A stretch of 64,000 nucleotides of DNA from Brevibacillus antibioticus (lineage in GTDB: Bacteria; Bacillota; Bacilli; Brevibacillales; Brevibacillaceae). Under the pieces are notes generated by a model. That model was not told the origin of the DNA, did not search any database, and saw nothing but the letters and a program-made list of their open reading frames with translations. Position numbers and translations under genes: made by a program. The stretch spans positions 887,501-951,500 of the forward strand of contig NZ_SZNK01000001.1 of the NCBI RefSeq assembly GCF_005217615.1, written 5' to 3'. Below are positions 54,940-63,943 of the stretch, in pieces (within the stretch, counting starts at the first letter, position 1; each line of letters starts with the position of its first letter).

Positions 54940-56646
54940 TTGGTACATACGCGTCTAGATGGCGTGCTGTTTAGCCGGATGGTTTACCTGGGGGCGAACC
55001 TTTTATCCGACAACGTCAGAGTAGTGGATGGATTAAACGTCTTTCCTGTGCCGGATGGCGATACGGGGACAAACATGAATTTGACTTTCTCTTCCGGTGT
55101 GGAGGAGCTAACTCGAAAAGAATCCCCCCGAATCACTGAATCAGCAGCTGCTTTGGCAAAAGGTCTGTTAATGGGCGCGCGCGGTAACTCCGGCGTGATT
55201 TTGTCCCAGTTATTCCGTGGCTTCAGCAAATCAGTCAATGGAAAAGATGAGGTTAACGCCCGTCAGTTTGCCGATGCCTTGAAAGCTGGTGTTGACTCTG
55301 CATATCAAGCAGTGATGAAGCCGGTAGAAGGCACGATTTTGACTGTTGCCCGTGAAGCGGCGGAGATGGCTGTGCGTGCAGCGCGCACGTCAGATGATAT
55401 TATCTCTGTCATGGAAAAAACATACGAGCAGGCGCAATCTACGCTGTTGCGTACGCCGGAAATGCTGCCTGTTCTAAAAGAAGTGGGCGTAGTCGACTCA
55501 GGTGGACAAGGTCTCTTGTTTATTTATGAAGGGTTTTTGCGAGCGTTGCGCGGGGGAGAGCTATCCGCCGATCGTGAGCGTTCGGTACCTACAATCGGTG
55601 AGGAAGAGCTGGACAAGCTCATTTCTGAGCAGCATCATGCACAAATCCACATGAAAACAGAAGACATCACGTACGGGTACTGTACGGAGTTCATGGTTCA
55701 TGTCGAGCATAGCACCGAGCCGAATAAAAAGCCGTTCTCTGAAGCGCTGTTCCGTAGCCATCTGGATACGATGGGCGATTCACTACTCGTCGTCTCTGAT
55801 GATGAAGTCGTCAAGGTACATATTCATGCAGAGCATCCGGGAAGCGTACTGCAATACGCTCAGCAATTCGGCAGTCTGCATCGATTGAAGATAGAAAACA
55901 TGCGCGAGCAGCATGCGAACATTCTCAAAGCGGAAGAGAGCAAAGGACACGCGAAGCCAGAAACAGTTGCTCAACCTGCAACAGAGCTGCTTCCATACGG
56001 ATTGATCGCGGTCGCTGCTGGTGAGGGAATCGCTACGATTCTGCGCAGCATGGGTGTGCATGTGGTAGTAGAGGGCGGCCAAACGATGAACCCGAGCACA
56101 GAGGACTTCATGAAGGCCATCGCAGGACTGAACGCCCAGCACATCATCATCCTGCCAAACAACAGTAATATCATCATGGCAGCACAGCAGGCATCCGAGC
56201 TCGCAGAAGTTCCTGTTTCTGTCGTACCGACGAAGAGCATTCCGCAGGGATTGGCAGCACTAGTCAGCTTCCGTGCAGATGCCCAGCTGGAAGCAAACGT
56301 GCAAGCGATGACCAAGGCGATTGCCCAAGTGAAAACAGGAATGGTGACCCACGCGGTTCGCGACACACAAATGGGTGAGGTACAAATCAAAGAAGGCGAT
56401 TTTATCGGCATGGCTGAGAAAGAAATCGTCACAGCAGGCCCCGACTTGCTAGCTTGCGCAACGACGCTGCTCTTGGGAATGGTGGATGAAAACTCAGAAA
56501 TCATTACGATATTCTTAGGAGAAGATACGACAGAAGATCAGGCTCATACTTTGGAAAAAGCTTTGTCTGATGCGTACCCGGATGTGGAAGTTGAGATCCA
56601 GGCAGGCGGTCAACCGTTGTATCCATTCATCTTTTCTGTCGAGTAA
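54940..56646 (+). CDS. fakA: Fatty acid kinase FakA (DAK-domain, YloV-like)
   Basis: About 568 residues. The N-terminal DhaL-type kinase domain has PVPDGDTGTNMNLT (about residue 36) and ARGNSGVILSQLFRG. It is followed by a middle domain and a C-terminal DegV-like domain. FakA phosphorylates fatty acids held by FakB proteins for phospholipid synthesis. TTG 54940 with AAGGAGG 8 bases upstream is the start; earlier in-frame codons overlap yloU without a ribosome site. Confidence 0.93.
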   Translation: MVHTRLDGVLFSRMVYLGANLLSDNVRVVDGLNVFPVPDGDTGTNMNLTFSSGVEELTRKESPRITESAAALAKGLLMGARGNSGVILSQLFRGFSKSVNGKDEVNARQFADALKAGVDSAYQAVMKPVEGTILTVAREAAEMAVRAARTSDDIISVMEKTYEQAQSTLLRTPEMLPVLKEVGVVDSGGQGLLFIYEGFLRALRGGELSADRERSVPTIGEEELDKLISEQHHAQIHMKTEDITYGYCTEFMVHVEHSTEPNKKPFSEALFRSHLDTMGDSLLVVSDDEVVKVHIHAEHPGSVLQYAQQFGSLHRLKIENMREQHANILKAEESKGHAKPETVAQPATELLPYGLIAVAAGEGIATILRSMGVHVVVEGGQTMNPSTEDFMKAIAGLNAQHIIILPNNSNIIMAAQQASELAEVPVSVVPTKSIPQGLAALVSFRADAQLEANVQAMTKAIAQVKTGMVTHAVRDTQMGEVQIKEGDFIGMAEKEIVTAGPDLLACATTLLLGMVDENSEIITIFLGEDTTEDQAHTLEKALSDAYPDVEVEIQAGGQPLYPFIFSVE

Positions 56647-56693
56647 AAGCCAACTTTTTGAACACGAATAAATAGGGAGAGGAGCGATCGAGA

Positions 56694-57551
56694 ATGCCAA
56701 TTGTGATTCTTACCGACAGCGCGTCTGATATCGATGCGGCTGCGAGGCAGTCATTGGGGATCGTGGCCGTCCCGTTGAAAATCATGTTTGGGGCGGAAAC
56801 GTATGTGGACGCAGTCACTATCTCGTCTTCGGAGTTTTTCGATAAGCTGAAGCAATCGAGCGTGATGCCGACGACCTCGCAGCCGTCTCCGCTGGAATTT
56901 GCCGAAGCGTATAAAGCAATCCATGAGAAATATGGCAAGGACGTGCAAATCATTGCCATACTCTTATCCGGTTCCTTATCGGGGACGTATCAATCAGCGA
57001 TGATCGCCAAGTCGATGTTGGACGAAAATATCGACATTACGGTGATCGATTCTCGCAAAGCTTCGTTTGTTCATGGAATGATCTGTGTGGAGGCTGCCAA
57101 ATCCGCTCAAGCAGGCAAGAACAAGGAACAGATTCTGGATCAGATTGATCGTTATTTGGATGAGGTGCAGGTATACTTTATTGTGGATACGCTGGAGTTC
57201 CTGCAAAAAGGCGGTCGGATTGGCAAAGCATCTGCCGTCATCGGCTCGCTCTTGAATATCAAGCCGATTTTGACACTGGATCCGGCCGGGTACGTTTCTG
57301 CTTTTGACAAGGTAAGAGGGACGAAGAAAGCTCTGAATCGCGTATTTGAAGCTTTGCAGGAATACGCGCAAGGCGAGCCTGTGAAACTTGCTGTGCTGCA
57401 CAGCAGTGTTCCAGATCAAGCGGCTGAGCTCTTGGAGCGACTCAAGCAAGAGTTTACGGTAACGGATTCTTGGTTGGAACAGATTGGTCCCGTGATCGGT
57501 ACGCATACAGGTCCAGGTCTACTCGGGATCGTCATGGTAAAAGACAGGTAA
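56694..57551 (+). CDS. DegV-family fatty-acid-binding protein (FakB-type)
   Basis: 285 residues: ILTDSASDI at the start, PTTSQPSPLEFAEAY near residue 60, the fatty-acid carboxylate site SGSLSGTYQSA near residue 92 and GGRIGKASAVIG near 175. FakB proteins present fatty acids to FakA. Being directly downstream of fakA supports this pairing. GGAGAGGAG precedes the ATG. Confidence 0.9.
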   Translation: MPIVILTDSASDIDAAARQSLGIVAVPLKIMFGAETYVDAVTISSSEFFDKLKQSSVMPTTSQPSPLEFAEAYKAIHEKYGKDVQIIAILLSGSLSGTYQSAMIAKSMLDENIDITVIDSRKASFVHGMICVEAAKSAQAGKNKEQILDQIDRYLDEVQVYFIVDTLEFLQKGGRIGKASAVIGSLLNIKPILTLDPAGYVSAFDKVRGTKKALNRVFEALQEYAQGEPVKLAVLHSSVPDQAAELLERLKQEFTVTDSWLEQIGPVIGTHTGPGLLGIVMVKDR

Positions 57552-57567
57552 GGCATATATGGTATGG

Positions 57568-57603
57568 AGAGGAGCTTCCCTGAGGTAGGGGGCTTCTTTT
57601 TTA
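57568..57603 (+). terminator. Terminator after the degV-type gene
   Basis: GGAGCTTCCCT pairs with AGGGGGCTTC around GAGGT, then TTTTTT. Confidence 0.8.
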
Positions 57604-57630
57604 TACGTGAAAAATAAGGGGGAGGTTTTG

Positions 57631-57663
57631 GTGAATAAGGATGAAGTGTACACGCTTCCTTGA
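57631..57663 (+). CDS. Possible 10-residue leader peptide
   Basis: GTG 57631 follows GGGGGAGG by 6 bases and encodes MNKDEVYTLP, then TGA. A terminator-like hairpin begins 2 bases later. The arrangement is that of a leader peptide/attenuator before sdaAB, but no repeated regulatory codon is present, so it may be chance. Confidence 0.3.
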   Translation: MNKDEVYTLP

Positions 57664-57664
57664 C

Positions 57665-57694
57665 GACCCCCTTTCTTTTCAGAGGGAGTTTTTT
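57665..57694 (+). terminator. Leader terminator-like hairpin before sdaAB
   Basis: ACCCCCTTT pairs imperfectly with AGAGGGAGT (one mismatch, one wobble), followed by TTTTTT, about 150 bases before the sdaAB start. Confidence 0.55.
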
Positions 57695-57840
57695 CATATA
57701 ACCTGATTTGACCGCATGTTGTCAGCATAAATCGGTTATGATTGCTTTACGTACAGTTTCCTCTGTAGCGCTTTCAAAGGCTGTAGGATACAATGAAAGT
57801 GAATCTTGCCCCACCCCTTGTGATTCAGGAGGAGAACCGG

Positions 57841-58506
57841 TTGAAATACAAAAGCGTATTTGATATTATCGGCCCAATCATGGTTGGACCATCTAGCTCC
57901 CATACGGCTGGTGCAGCCCGTATCGGGCGTGTGGCTCGCAAGCTGTTTGGCAGAATGCCTTTGCGAGCAGAAATTGTTTTTTACGGCTCATTTGCAAAAA
58001 CGTATCAAGGACATGGTTCTGATGTGGCGACAGTGGCAGGAATTCTTGACTTTGACACGTCGGATTTGCGCCTGAAAAATTCGCTGGTGATTGCAGAAAA
58101 GGCTGGCATGGAAGTGGAGTTGTCCACTTCTGAGGTTTTGACAGAGCACCCGAACACGGCGCGGATCAAGCTATCTGATGATGAGCATCAGATTGAACTC
58201 GTTGGTGTTTCCATTGGTGGCGGGAAGATCGAAGTGTTGGAAGTGAACGGGTTTTCCTTTCAGTTGGGCTTCGATACACCGACGCTCTTGGTTTTGCATG
58301 AAGATCGCTTTGGGATGATTGCGGCTGTGGCAAAGGTACTGACCCAGCACAACATTAATGTGGGACTCATGGAAGTGTCTCGACACACACGCGGTTCGCG
58401 TGCTTTGATGGCAATCGAAACGGATTCGACGATCTCCCCGGAAGTCCTGGAGGAAATTCGGCAAATCCCCCATATCTTTGACGTATCCCTGCTCGCAATG
58501 AACTAA
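57841..58506 (+). CDS. sdaAB: L-serine dehydratase, beta subunit
   Basis: About 221 residues. The start SVFDIIGPIMVGPSSSHTAGA is the family signature, and the C-terminal ~75 residues form an ACT domain (HEDRFGMIAAVAKVLTQHNINVG). With SdaAA it forms the 4Fe-4S enzyme that deaminates serine to pyruvate. TTG 57841, with AGGAGGAG 6 bases upstream, is preferred to ATG 57793, which adds an unconserved extension. Confidence 0.94.
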   Translation: MKYKSVFDIIGPIMVGPSSSHTAGAARIGRVARKLFGRMPLRAEIVFYGSFAKTYQGHGSDVATVAGILDFDTSDLRLKNSLVIAEKAGMEVELSTSEVLTEHPNTARIKLSDDEHQIELVGVSIGGGKIEVLEVNGFSFQLGFDTPTLLVLHEDRFGMIAAVAKVLTQHNINVGLMEVSRHTRGSRALMAIETDSTISPEVLEEIRQIPHIFDVSLLAMN

Positions 58507-58544
58507 GCAAGAGGACGAGCAGGATTAGAGGAGTGAACAACCAG

Positions 58545-59429
58545 ATGTTTCGTAATGTGGCTGAACTAGTAGAGTTGGCCGAATCCCAGGGAAAGAAGAT
58601 CTCCCAGGTGATGATTGAAGCAGAAATGGAAGTTTCCCAGCGCAGCCGGGATGCCATTATGCAAGATATGTACGCCAACCTTGATGTGATGGAAAAAGCA
58701 GTGCGTCGCGGGCTTACCGAAGATATTCGCTCGCATAGCGGGTTGACGGGCGGCGATGCGAAAAAGCTGCAAACATATATGGAGACCAAGACGTTTTTGT
58801 CCGGTCCCACACTTTTGAATGCCGTCTCAATGTCTGTGGCGGTTAACGAAGTAAACGCAGCAATGGGTACGATTGTCGCAACGCCTACAGCAGGAGCATG
58901 CGGCATTGTACCAGGGACGTTGTTTGCCGTATCTGACAAGCTGCAGCCAACCCGTGAGGAAATGGTCAACTATTTGTTCACAGCAGGCGCTATTGGGTAT
59001 TGCATTGCCAATAACGCATTCATTTCGGGTGCAGCGGGTGGTTGCCAGGCAGAGGTAGGTTCTGCAACAGCTATGGCTGCTGCGGCGATTGTAGAAATGG
59101 CTGGCGGTACCCCTGAGGAATCTGCCCAAGCAGTGGCGATCGCGTTGAAAAATATGCTTGGTCTGGTCTGTGACCCCGTAGCCGGACTGGTTGAAGTGCC
59201 ATGTGTGAAACGAAATGCGATGGGAGCAGCGATTGCGACGGTAGCCGCAGATATGGCAATGGCAGGCATCAAGAGCGTAATCCCGACAGATGAAGTCATC
59301 GATGCCATGTACCGAATCGGTTGCGCCATGCCGACTACGCTGAAGGAAACCGCACAGGGTGGTCTTGCTGCTACGCAAACGGGCCGCATGATCGAAGCCA
59401 AAGTGTTCGGCGTACGGATGGAGAAGTAA
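58545..59429 (+). CDS. sdaAA: L-serine dehydratase, alpha subunit
   Basis: About 294 residues. Iron-sulfur cysteines are in GACGIVPGT, CDPVAGLVEVPC and related positions. HSGLTGGDAKKLQ and AAGGCQAEVGSATAMAAAA are conserved. ATG 58545 has GAGGAG 11 bases upstream; GTG 58533 overlaps that site. It is one base from recG. Confidence 0.95.
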   Translation: MFRNVAELVELAESQGKKISQVMIEAEMEVSQRSRDAIMQDMYANLDVMEKAVRRGLTEDIRSHSGLTGGDAKKLQTYMETKTFLSGPTLLNAVSMSVAVNEVNAAMGTIVATPTAGACGIVPGTLFAVSDKLQPTREEMVNYLFTAGAIGYCIANNAFISGAAGGCQAEVGSATAMAAAAIVEMAGGTPEESAQAVAIALKNMLGLVCDPVAGLVEVPCVKRNAMGAAIATVAADMAMAGIKSVIPTDEVIDAMYRIGCAMPTTLKETAQGGLAATQTGRMIEAKVFGVRMEK

Positions 59430-59430
59430 G

Positions 59431-61485
59431 ATGGCTGGTGCATATCAATCGCCCGTCTCCCTTTTGCACGGGGTAGGGGAAGAGCGGGCGAAGGCATTTG
59501 CAGGACTGGGAATCAACAGTATTGGTGATTTGCTGGAGTATTTCCCGTCTCGCTACGAAGATTACCGTGTGCGCGATCTGACAGAAGTAAAAGACGGAGA
59601 GAGGGTCACGCTGGCAGGTACGGTGTACGGCGAACCCTCTGTTCGTTTTTATGGAAAAAGAAAATCACGCCTGTCCGTCAAGGTTGTCATGGATCGTGTC
59701 GTGGTGACGGCTGTCTGGTTCAATCAGACGTTTGTCAAAAGCAGGCTGTCGCCAGGCAAGGAAATACTCGTTACAGGAAAATGGGACAAGCACAAGCTCC
59801 AAATCACTGTGAGCGAAATGACAGAAGTAGACTCCGAACGCGCGACAAAACGAGGCGAGCTCGCCCCTGTCTATCCACTTGGCGGCGATATGACGCATAC
59901 ACTGCTGCGCAAAACCATTCAACTGGCGTTGCGTCAATACGGCAAGGAGATTCCTGAGATCCTTCCTGCGGATATTGTGGAGCGCTACCGACTGATGCCG
60001 CGGATTCATGCCTTTCATTCGATTCATTTTCCGGAAAATGCGGAAGATGGTCGTCAAGCACGGCGACGGATTATGTTCGAGGAGCTTTTCTTATTCCAGC
60101 TGAAAATGCAAACACTTCGCAAGATTAATCGGCAGCAAACGGAAGGCGTTGCTTTGGCAATTCCGATGGAAGAGGTACGGGAATTTGTCAAAGGGCTACC
60201 GTTCCCGCTGACAGATGCGCAGAAACGAGTAGTAAAAGAAATATTGGATGACATGCGGGCCCCTCATTCGATGAATCGGCTGTTGCAAGGGGACGTAGGC
60301 TCGGGGAAAACCGTCGTAGCTGCCATCGCGCTGATTGCTGCGGTGAAAGCAGGTTATCAGGGAGCGCTGATGGTACCGACGGAGATTCTCGCCGAGCAGC
60401 ATGTGCAGTCATTGACGAAGCTTTTATCCGATTACGGCATTCAGGTCGCGCTCTTGTCAGGCTCCTTGACCGCTAAACGGAGACGCGAAGTCATCGGCTC
60501 TCTGCAAATGGGGTTAATCGATGTCGTGGTTGGTACCCATGCGCTCATTCAAGAAGATGTCTTTTTCTCCCGTCTTGGTCTCGTGATTACGGACGAGCAG
60601 CATCGATTCGGTGTGGAGCAGCGGCGAATTTTACGGAATAAAGGCTTGTCACCTGATGTCTTGTTTATGACTGCAACGCCAATTCCGAGAACACTGGCAA
60701 TTACGGCATTTGGCGACATGGACGTCTCGACGATTGATCAAATGCCTGCGGGGCGCAAACCGATTGAGACGACATGGAAAAAGCATGATCAGTTTCCGGC
60801 TGTGCTGGAGCAAATGCGGGATGAGCTGCGCAAAGGACGACAGGCCTACGTGATTTGTCCGCTCATTGAGGAGTCGGAAAAGCTCGATGTGCAAAATGCG
60901 ATTGATGTCCATGCTCAGCTCACACACATTTTCCCTGAATTCGGCGTAGGCCTAATGCATGGGCGACTGCCAGCGAAGGAAAAGGATGCAGTCATGCAAG
61001 CCTTTCTGGCGGCAGAGCATGCTGTCCTGGTCAGTACAACGGTCGTAGAGGTTGGAGTAAATGTGCCGAATGCTACCTATATGGTCATTTATGATGCGGA
61101 GCGGTTTGGTCTTGCTCAGCTTCACCAATTGCGTGGGCGGGTAGGACGTGGCTCTGAACAGTCGTATTGTGTGTTGATCGCCGATCCGAAATCCGAGATT
61201 GGAAAAGAGCGGATGCGTGTCATGTGCGAGACGACGGATGGATTTGAGCTGTCGCAGCGCGATTTAGAATTGCGCGGACCGGGTGATTTTTTCGGTACAA
61301 AGCAGAGCGGCTTGCCGGAGTTTAAAGTCGCTGATTTATTAAGTGATTACAAAGCGCTGGAGGTAGCAAGACAGGAGACTGTCAAGCTGGTAACAGAGGA
61401 CTCCTTCTGGCGCGACGAAAAGTATCACTGGCTGCGAGACTATTTAAAGAATGAGGGCGTGCTGGACGGCGTCGTCTTCGATTAG
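59431..61485 (+). CDS. recG: ATP-dependent DNA helicase RecG
   Basis: 684 residues. An N-terminal wedge/OB domain (HGVGEERAKAFAGLGI, ITVSEM) is followed by the helicase core: GDVGSGKTV (about 288), DEQHRFG (motif II), TATPIPRTLA (motif III) and QLRGRVGRG (motif VI). RecG remodels stalled forks and branched DNA. GGAGAAG lies before the ATG inside sdaAA. A strong terminator follows. Confidence 0.97.
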   Translation: MAGAYQSPVSLLHGVGEERAKAFAGLGINSIGDLLEYFPSRYEDYRVRDLTEVKDGERVTLAGTVYGEPSVRFYGKRKSRLSVKVVMDRVVVTAVWFNQTFVKSRLSPGKEILVTGKWDKHKLQITVSEMTEVDSERATKRGELAPVYPLGGDMTHTLLRKTIQLALRQYGKEIPEILPADIVERYRLMPRIHAFHSIHFPENAEDGRQARRRIMFEELFLFQLKMQTLRKINRQQTEGVALAIPMEEVREFVKGLPFPLTDAQKRVVKEILDDMRAPHSMNRLLQGDVGSGKTVVAAIALIAAVKAGYQGALMVPTEILAEQHVQSLTKLLSDYGIQVALLSGSLTAKRRREVIGSLQMGLIDVVVGTHALIQEDVFFSRLGLVITDEQHRFGVEQRRILRNKGLSPDVLFMTATPIPRTLAITAFGDMDVSTIDQMPAGRKPIETTWKKHDQFPAVLEQMRDELRKGRQAYVICPLIEESEKLDVQNAIDVHAQLTHIFPEFGVGLMHGRLPAKEKDAVMQAFLAAEHAVLVSTTVVEVGVNVPNATYMVIYDAERFGLAQLHQLRGRVGRGSEQSYCVLIADPKSEIGKERMRVMCETTDGFELSQRDLELRGPGDFFGTKQSGLPEFKVADLLSDYKALEVARQETVKLVTEDSFWRDEKYHWLRDYLKNEGVLDGVVFD

Positions 61486-61490
61486 GAAAG

Positions 61491-61530
61491 GAAGCCTTCC
61501 CACTTCAAAAGCGTGTGGGGAGGCTTTTTC
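61491..61530 (+). terminator. Terminator after recG
   Basis: AAGCCTTCCCAC pairs with GTGGGGAGGCTT, followed by TTTCTTTTTT. Confidence 0.88.
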
Positions 61531-61613
61531 TTTTTTGTGAGGTGAAACTTTAAGCAGGGTATCGACGTCTATCCTCTGTAAGGTAAATTTTTCTAGGAAG
61601 AGAGGCGAGTTTT

Positions 61614-63143
61614 TTGTCTTTGCGAAAAATCCGGGGAATGAGTATGTCCATTGTGTTCGCATTGCTTATCATGACAGGATCTGACTTCGCGCAAGCAACC
61701 TCCACGGACAGTCGGATTGCTCAGACTGGCCCATCCCATACCACCAGCCAAACAACAAAGGAATGGAAGCAAAAGGAACTGCCTTTCGACTACGCGGCGA
61801 TGAAAGAAGACGTAGTCATTCAGCTAAACGATGCTCCGCAACTCCGCTCTCCTCGAAGAGCGGTCGTGGGACCTGCACCACAGGCGTACACCCTCTTTTT
61901 TAAAGAAGCTGTGAACCCCGGAACAGTCGAAGCGGCCATCCGCAAAAATGCTCAGGAAGAGACCAAAAAAGTGGACTTGGGTTTCGTGGAGCCGATTTTT
62001 ACGTTTCACTGGGTGCACGACCGCCAACTTCAATTGCTGGCTACCCTTCCTGACACGCTTGCCAAAGACAGAAGCTGGACGGAATATGTTATAAACGTAG
62101 CAGGAGCGAAGACGGTAAAGGGAACTGTGTTTGACGATACGAATAATTTCTCGTCGGTGGTGTTTGCTCCGTCTCAGATTTGGCGAGTCTCCGTCGATGG
62201 CAAGGTGAAAGAAAAAATGACGGACTTTGCCGTCAGGACTCCCATGGAGTTTATCGACCCTGAGGAACGGTATGTGTTGCTGGAGCGATTTACAGAATAT
62301 TGCGAGTGCGACGCGCGTTTCCCTATGCTGTATTCGATTTATGACACACAGACAAAAGAGCTGACTGCTTATCCAGTGGAGCTGACTGACAACTATAGCG
62401 GTGCAGGCGACTTCATGGCAGATCGCCGCGGTTTCTTTTTCGCTCATCCACCAAAAGGGACAGAAGTACCGAAAAGCGACTTTGCCACTCGTATCAAGGT
62501 AGATGGATACGTACATGGAGCCAGCTTTAGCCATGATCGCAAGCATGTATTGATGGCAGTAGGCAAGACCGAACAGAAAAAAGATCTCGATCTGGTCGTG
62601 TACGATTTGGCGACTGCAAAAGAACGGCGCCTCCCAGGTGTAATCAAAGGATGGGTTCCAACAGATGAGATGAATGGGCAAGTCCAGCCCGTCAGTTTTA
62701 TCGATGATGGACGCTACGCGACGTTTGAAATGAGAACAGAGGAAGAAAGCTTTGAGGAGCTTCGTCAACGCTACGATTGGCAGTCAGGCAAGGTGATCAG
62801 CTGGAATCCACCCGTTCCCAAAGAAGCTTGGTCTGGCTATATCCAGTCGACAGATGGCGCTTATCAAATGTATTGGAATGCAGGGGTGTTTAAGGGCGAC
62901 GTCAAGCTAAAGGAAATGAAGCCAGAAGCGGTATGGATTCCAGGCACTCACCATTTGGTTTATATCGATTGGGAAAAAGCGGAACAAGGAGCGGAGTCCG
63001 TGTCGTCGCTCTTCCTGTTCGATGCTGATCGTAAGCAACAATCTGTGCTGGTGAAAGGACTGCCAACGAGTGTATCTATTTTGGGTGCTAGCAACGACGG
63101 CAAATGGCTGTATGTCACGACTCCCGAGCTACTTGCCCCTTAG
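61614..63143 (+). CDS. Secreted protein with propeller-like C-terminal half
   Basis: 509 residues starting at TTG 61614 (GAGGCGAG upstream). Residues 1-29 form a signal peptide (SIVFALLIMTGSDFAQA). Residues 75-200 include an Ig-like segment (YTLFFKEAVNPGTVEAAI, beginning of a SbsA-type fold). The rest has repeated strands with SFSHDRKHVLMAVG and GASNDGKWLYVTT, reminiscent of WD40/TolB-like blades. No catalytic motif is seen. The role is unknown, probably at the cell wall. Confidence 0.65.
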   Translation: MSLRKIRGMSMSIVFALLIMTGSDFAQATSTDSRIAQTGPSHTTSQTTKEWKQKELPFDYAAMKEDVVIQLNDAPQLRSPRRAVVGPAPQAYTLFFKEAVNPGTVEAAIRKNAQEETKKVDLGFVEPIFTFHWVHDRQLQLLATLPDTLAKDRSWTEYVINVAGAKTVKGTVFDDTNNFSSVVFAPSQIWRVSVDGKVKEKMTDFAVRTPMEFIDPEERYVLLERFTEYCECDARFPMLYSIYDTQTKELTAYPVELTDNYSGAGDFMADRRGFFFAHPPKGTEVPKSDFATRIKVDGYVHGASFSHDRKHVLMAVGKTEQKKDLDLVVYDLATAKERRLPGVIKGWVPTDEMNGQVQPVSFIDDGRYATFEMRTEEESFEELRQRYDWQSGKVISWNPPVPKEAWSGYIQSTDGAYQMYWNAGVFKGDVKLKEMKPEAVWIPGTHHLVYIDWEKAEQGAESVSSLFLFDADRKQQSVLVKGLPTSVSILGASNDGKWLYVTTPELLAP

Positions 63144-63530
63144 CATGTGAAACCCTTCCGATAGGTAAAGGCTGCGGTCGTTCATTTCTTTTACATCCAG
63201 CCAGAGTCGAGGGGCTTTTTGCTCGATGAATGCCGAATGCTTGATCTGACGCAGGATGTTGCGACCGTTGCCTTCGCCCTTTACTGCGATTGTAATACAC
63301 ATGAGTTCAATACTTTGATGAGGATTGGTCAACCCGGCGATGATGACGTAGCCGACGGGGTGGCCTGTTTCTTTTTTTCGGCAATCATATGGAGGATGTC
63401 CGGGCTGCCAAGTGCGTGGTGGTACCGCTCTTCGCTCCACGGGATAATGAACGGTATTCTCTGGCGCATTTTCTACTTCGCATACGAATGGAATGTCTGC
63501 CGGTGTCGTGCGGCGTAAGTGGATGGTCAT
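63129..63530 (-). pseudogene. GNAT acetyltransferase with two compensating frameshifts
   Basis: The frame from ATG 63530 reads as a GNAT protein at its start (TIHLRRTTPADIPFVCEVE) and middle (GHPVGYVIIAGL, ITIAVKGEGNGRNILRQ). Between about 63440 and 63375 the expected sequence is instead in another frame (IIPWSEERYHHALGS, DILHMIAEKK). The frame returns at a run of A residues. The C-terminus stops just after LSEGF, where the family normally continues ~25 residues. It is probably inactive. Its 3' end overlaps the convergent gene by 15 bases. Confidence 0.7.
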
Positions 63531-63550
63531 GCGTGTTTCTCCTTTTCAGC

Positions 63551-63913
63551 TTAACATTTGCATACCATAATCAGATTGCCGTCGGGATCGCGGAAGTTGA
63601 ACCAGTGACCATGCTGGACAGGAACGACGACTTCCACTCCGTTCTCCTTGAGAAATGCATAAGAGGCTTCGATATCCTGTGTGTTGAAATGAAATAAGGG
63701 AGCATCATCTGTGATGCGCTTCGGAAAGATTTTGCTGTCTAGAACGAGCGACAGTCCGTTTTGTAAGGGAATGCAGTATATATGTCCGACTATAATCTCA
63801 CCGTCCGCGGGAAGGCCCAAGAGACGGCAGTACCAGTCGCGTGCGCGTTCGATATCGCTGACGGCTACAAAAATGGCTCCGATTTGGGGGAGCAGCGGGG
63901 AAGCGGTTTTCAT
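63551..63913 (-). CDS. VOC-family (glyoxalase/bleomycin-resistance fold) protein
   Basis: 120 residues: IGAIFVAVSDIERARDWYCRLLG at the start, FHFNTQDIEASYAFL in the middle and WFNFRDPDGNLIMVC at the end, a complete single VOC module. The metal-ligand pattern is partial and the substrate unknown. AAGGAGC lies before the ATG. It sits 30 bases after the stop of a gene entering from the right edge. Confidence 0.82.
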   Translation of the reverse strand: MKTASPLLPQIGAIFVAVSDIERARDWYCRLLGLPADGEIIVGHIYCIPLQNGLSLVLDSKIFPKRITDDAPLFHFNTQDIEASYAFLKENGVEVVVPVQHGHWFNFRDPDGNLIMVCKC

Positions 63914-63943
63914 TGTGAGAAAGCTCCTTTCAGTAGGCGTTTT

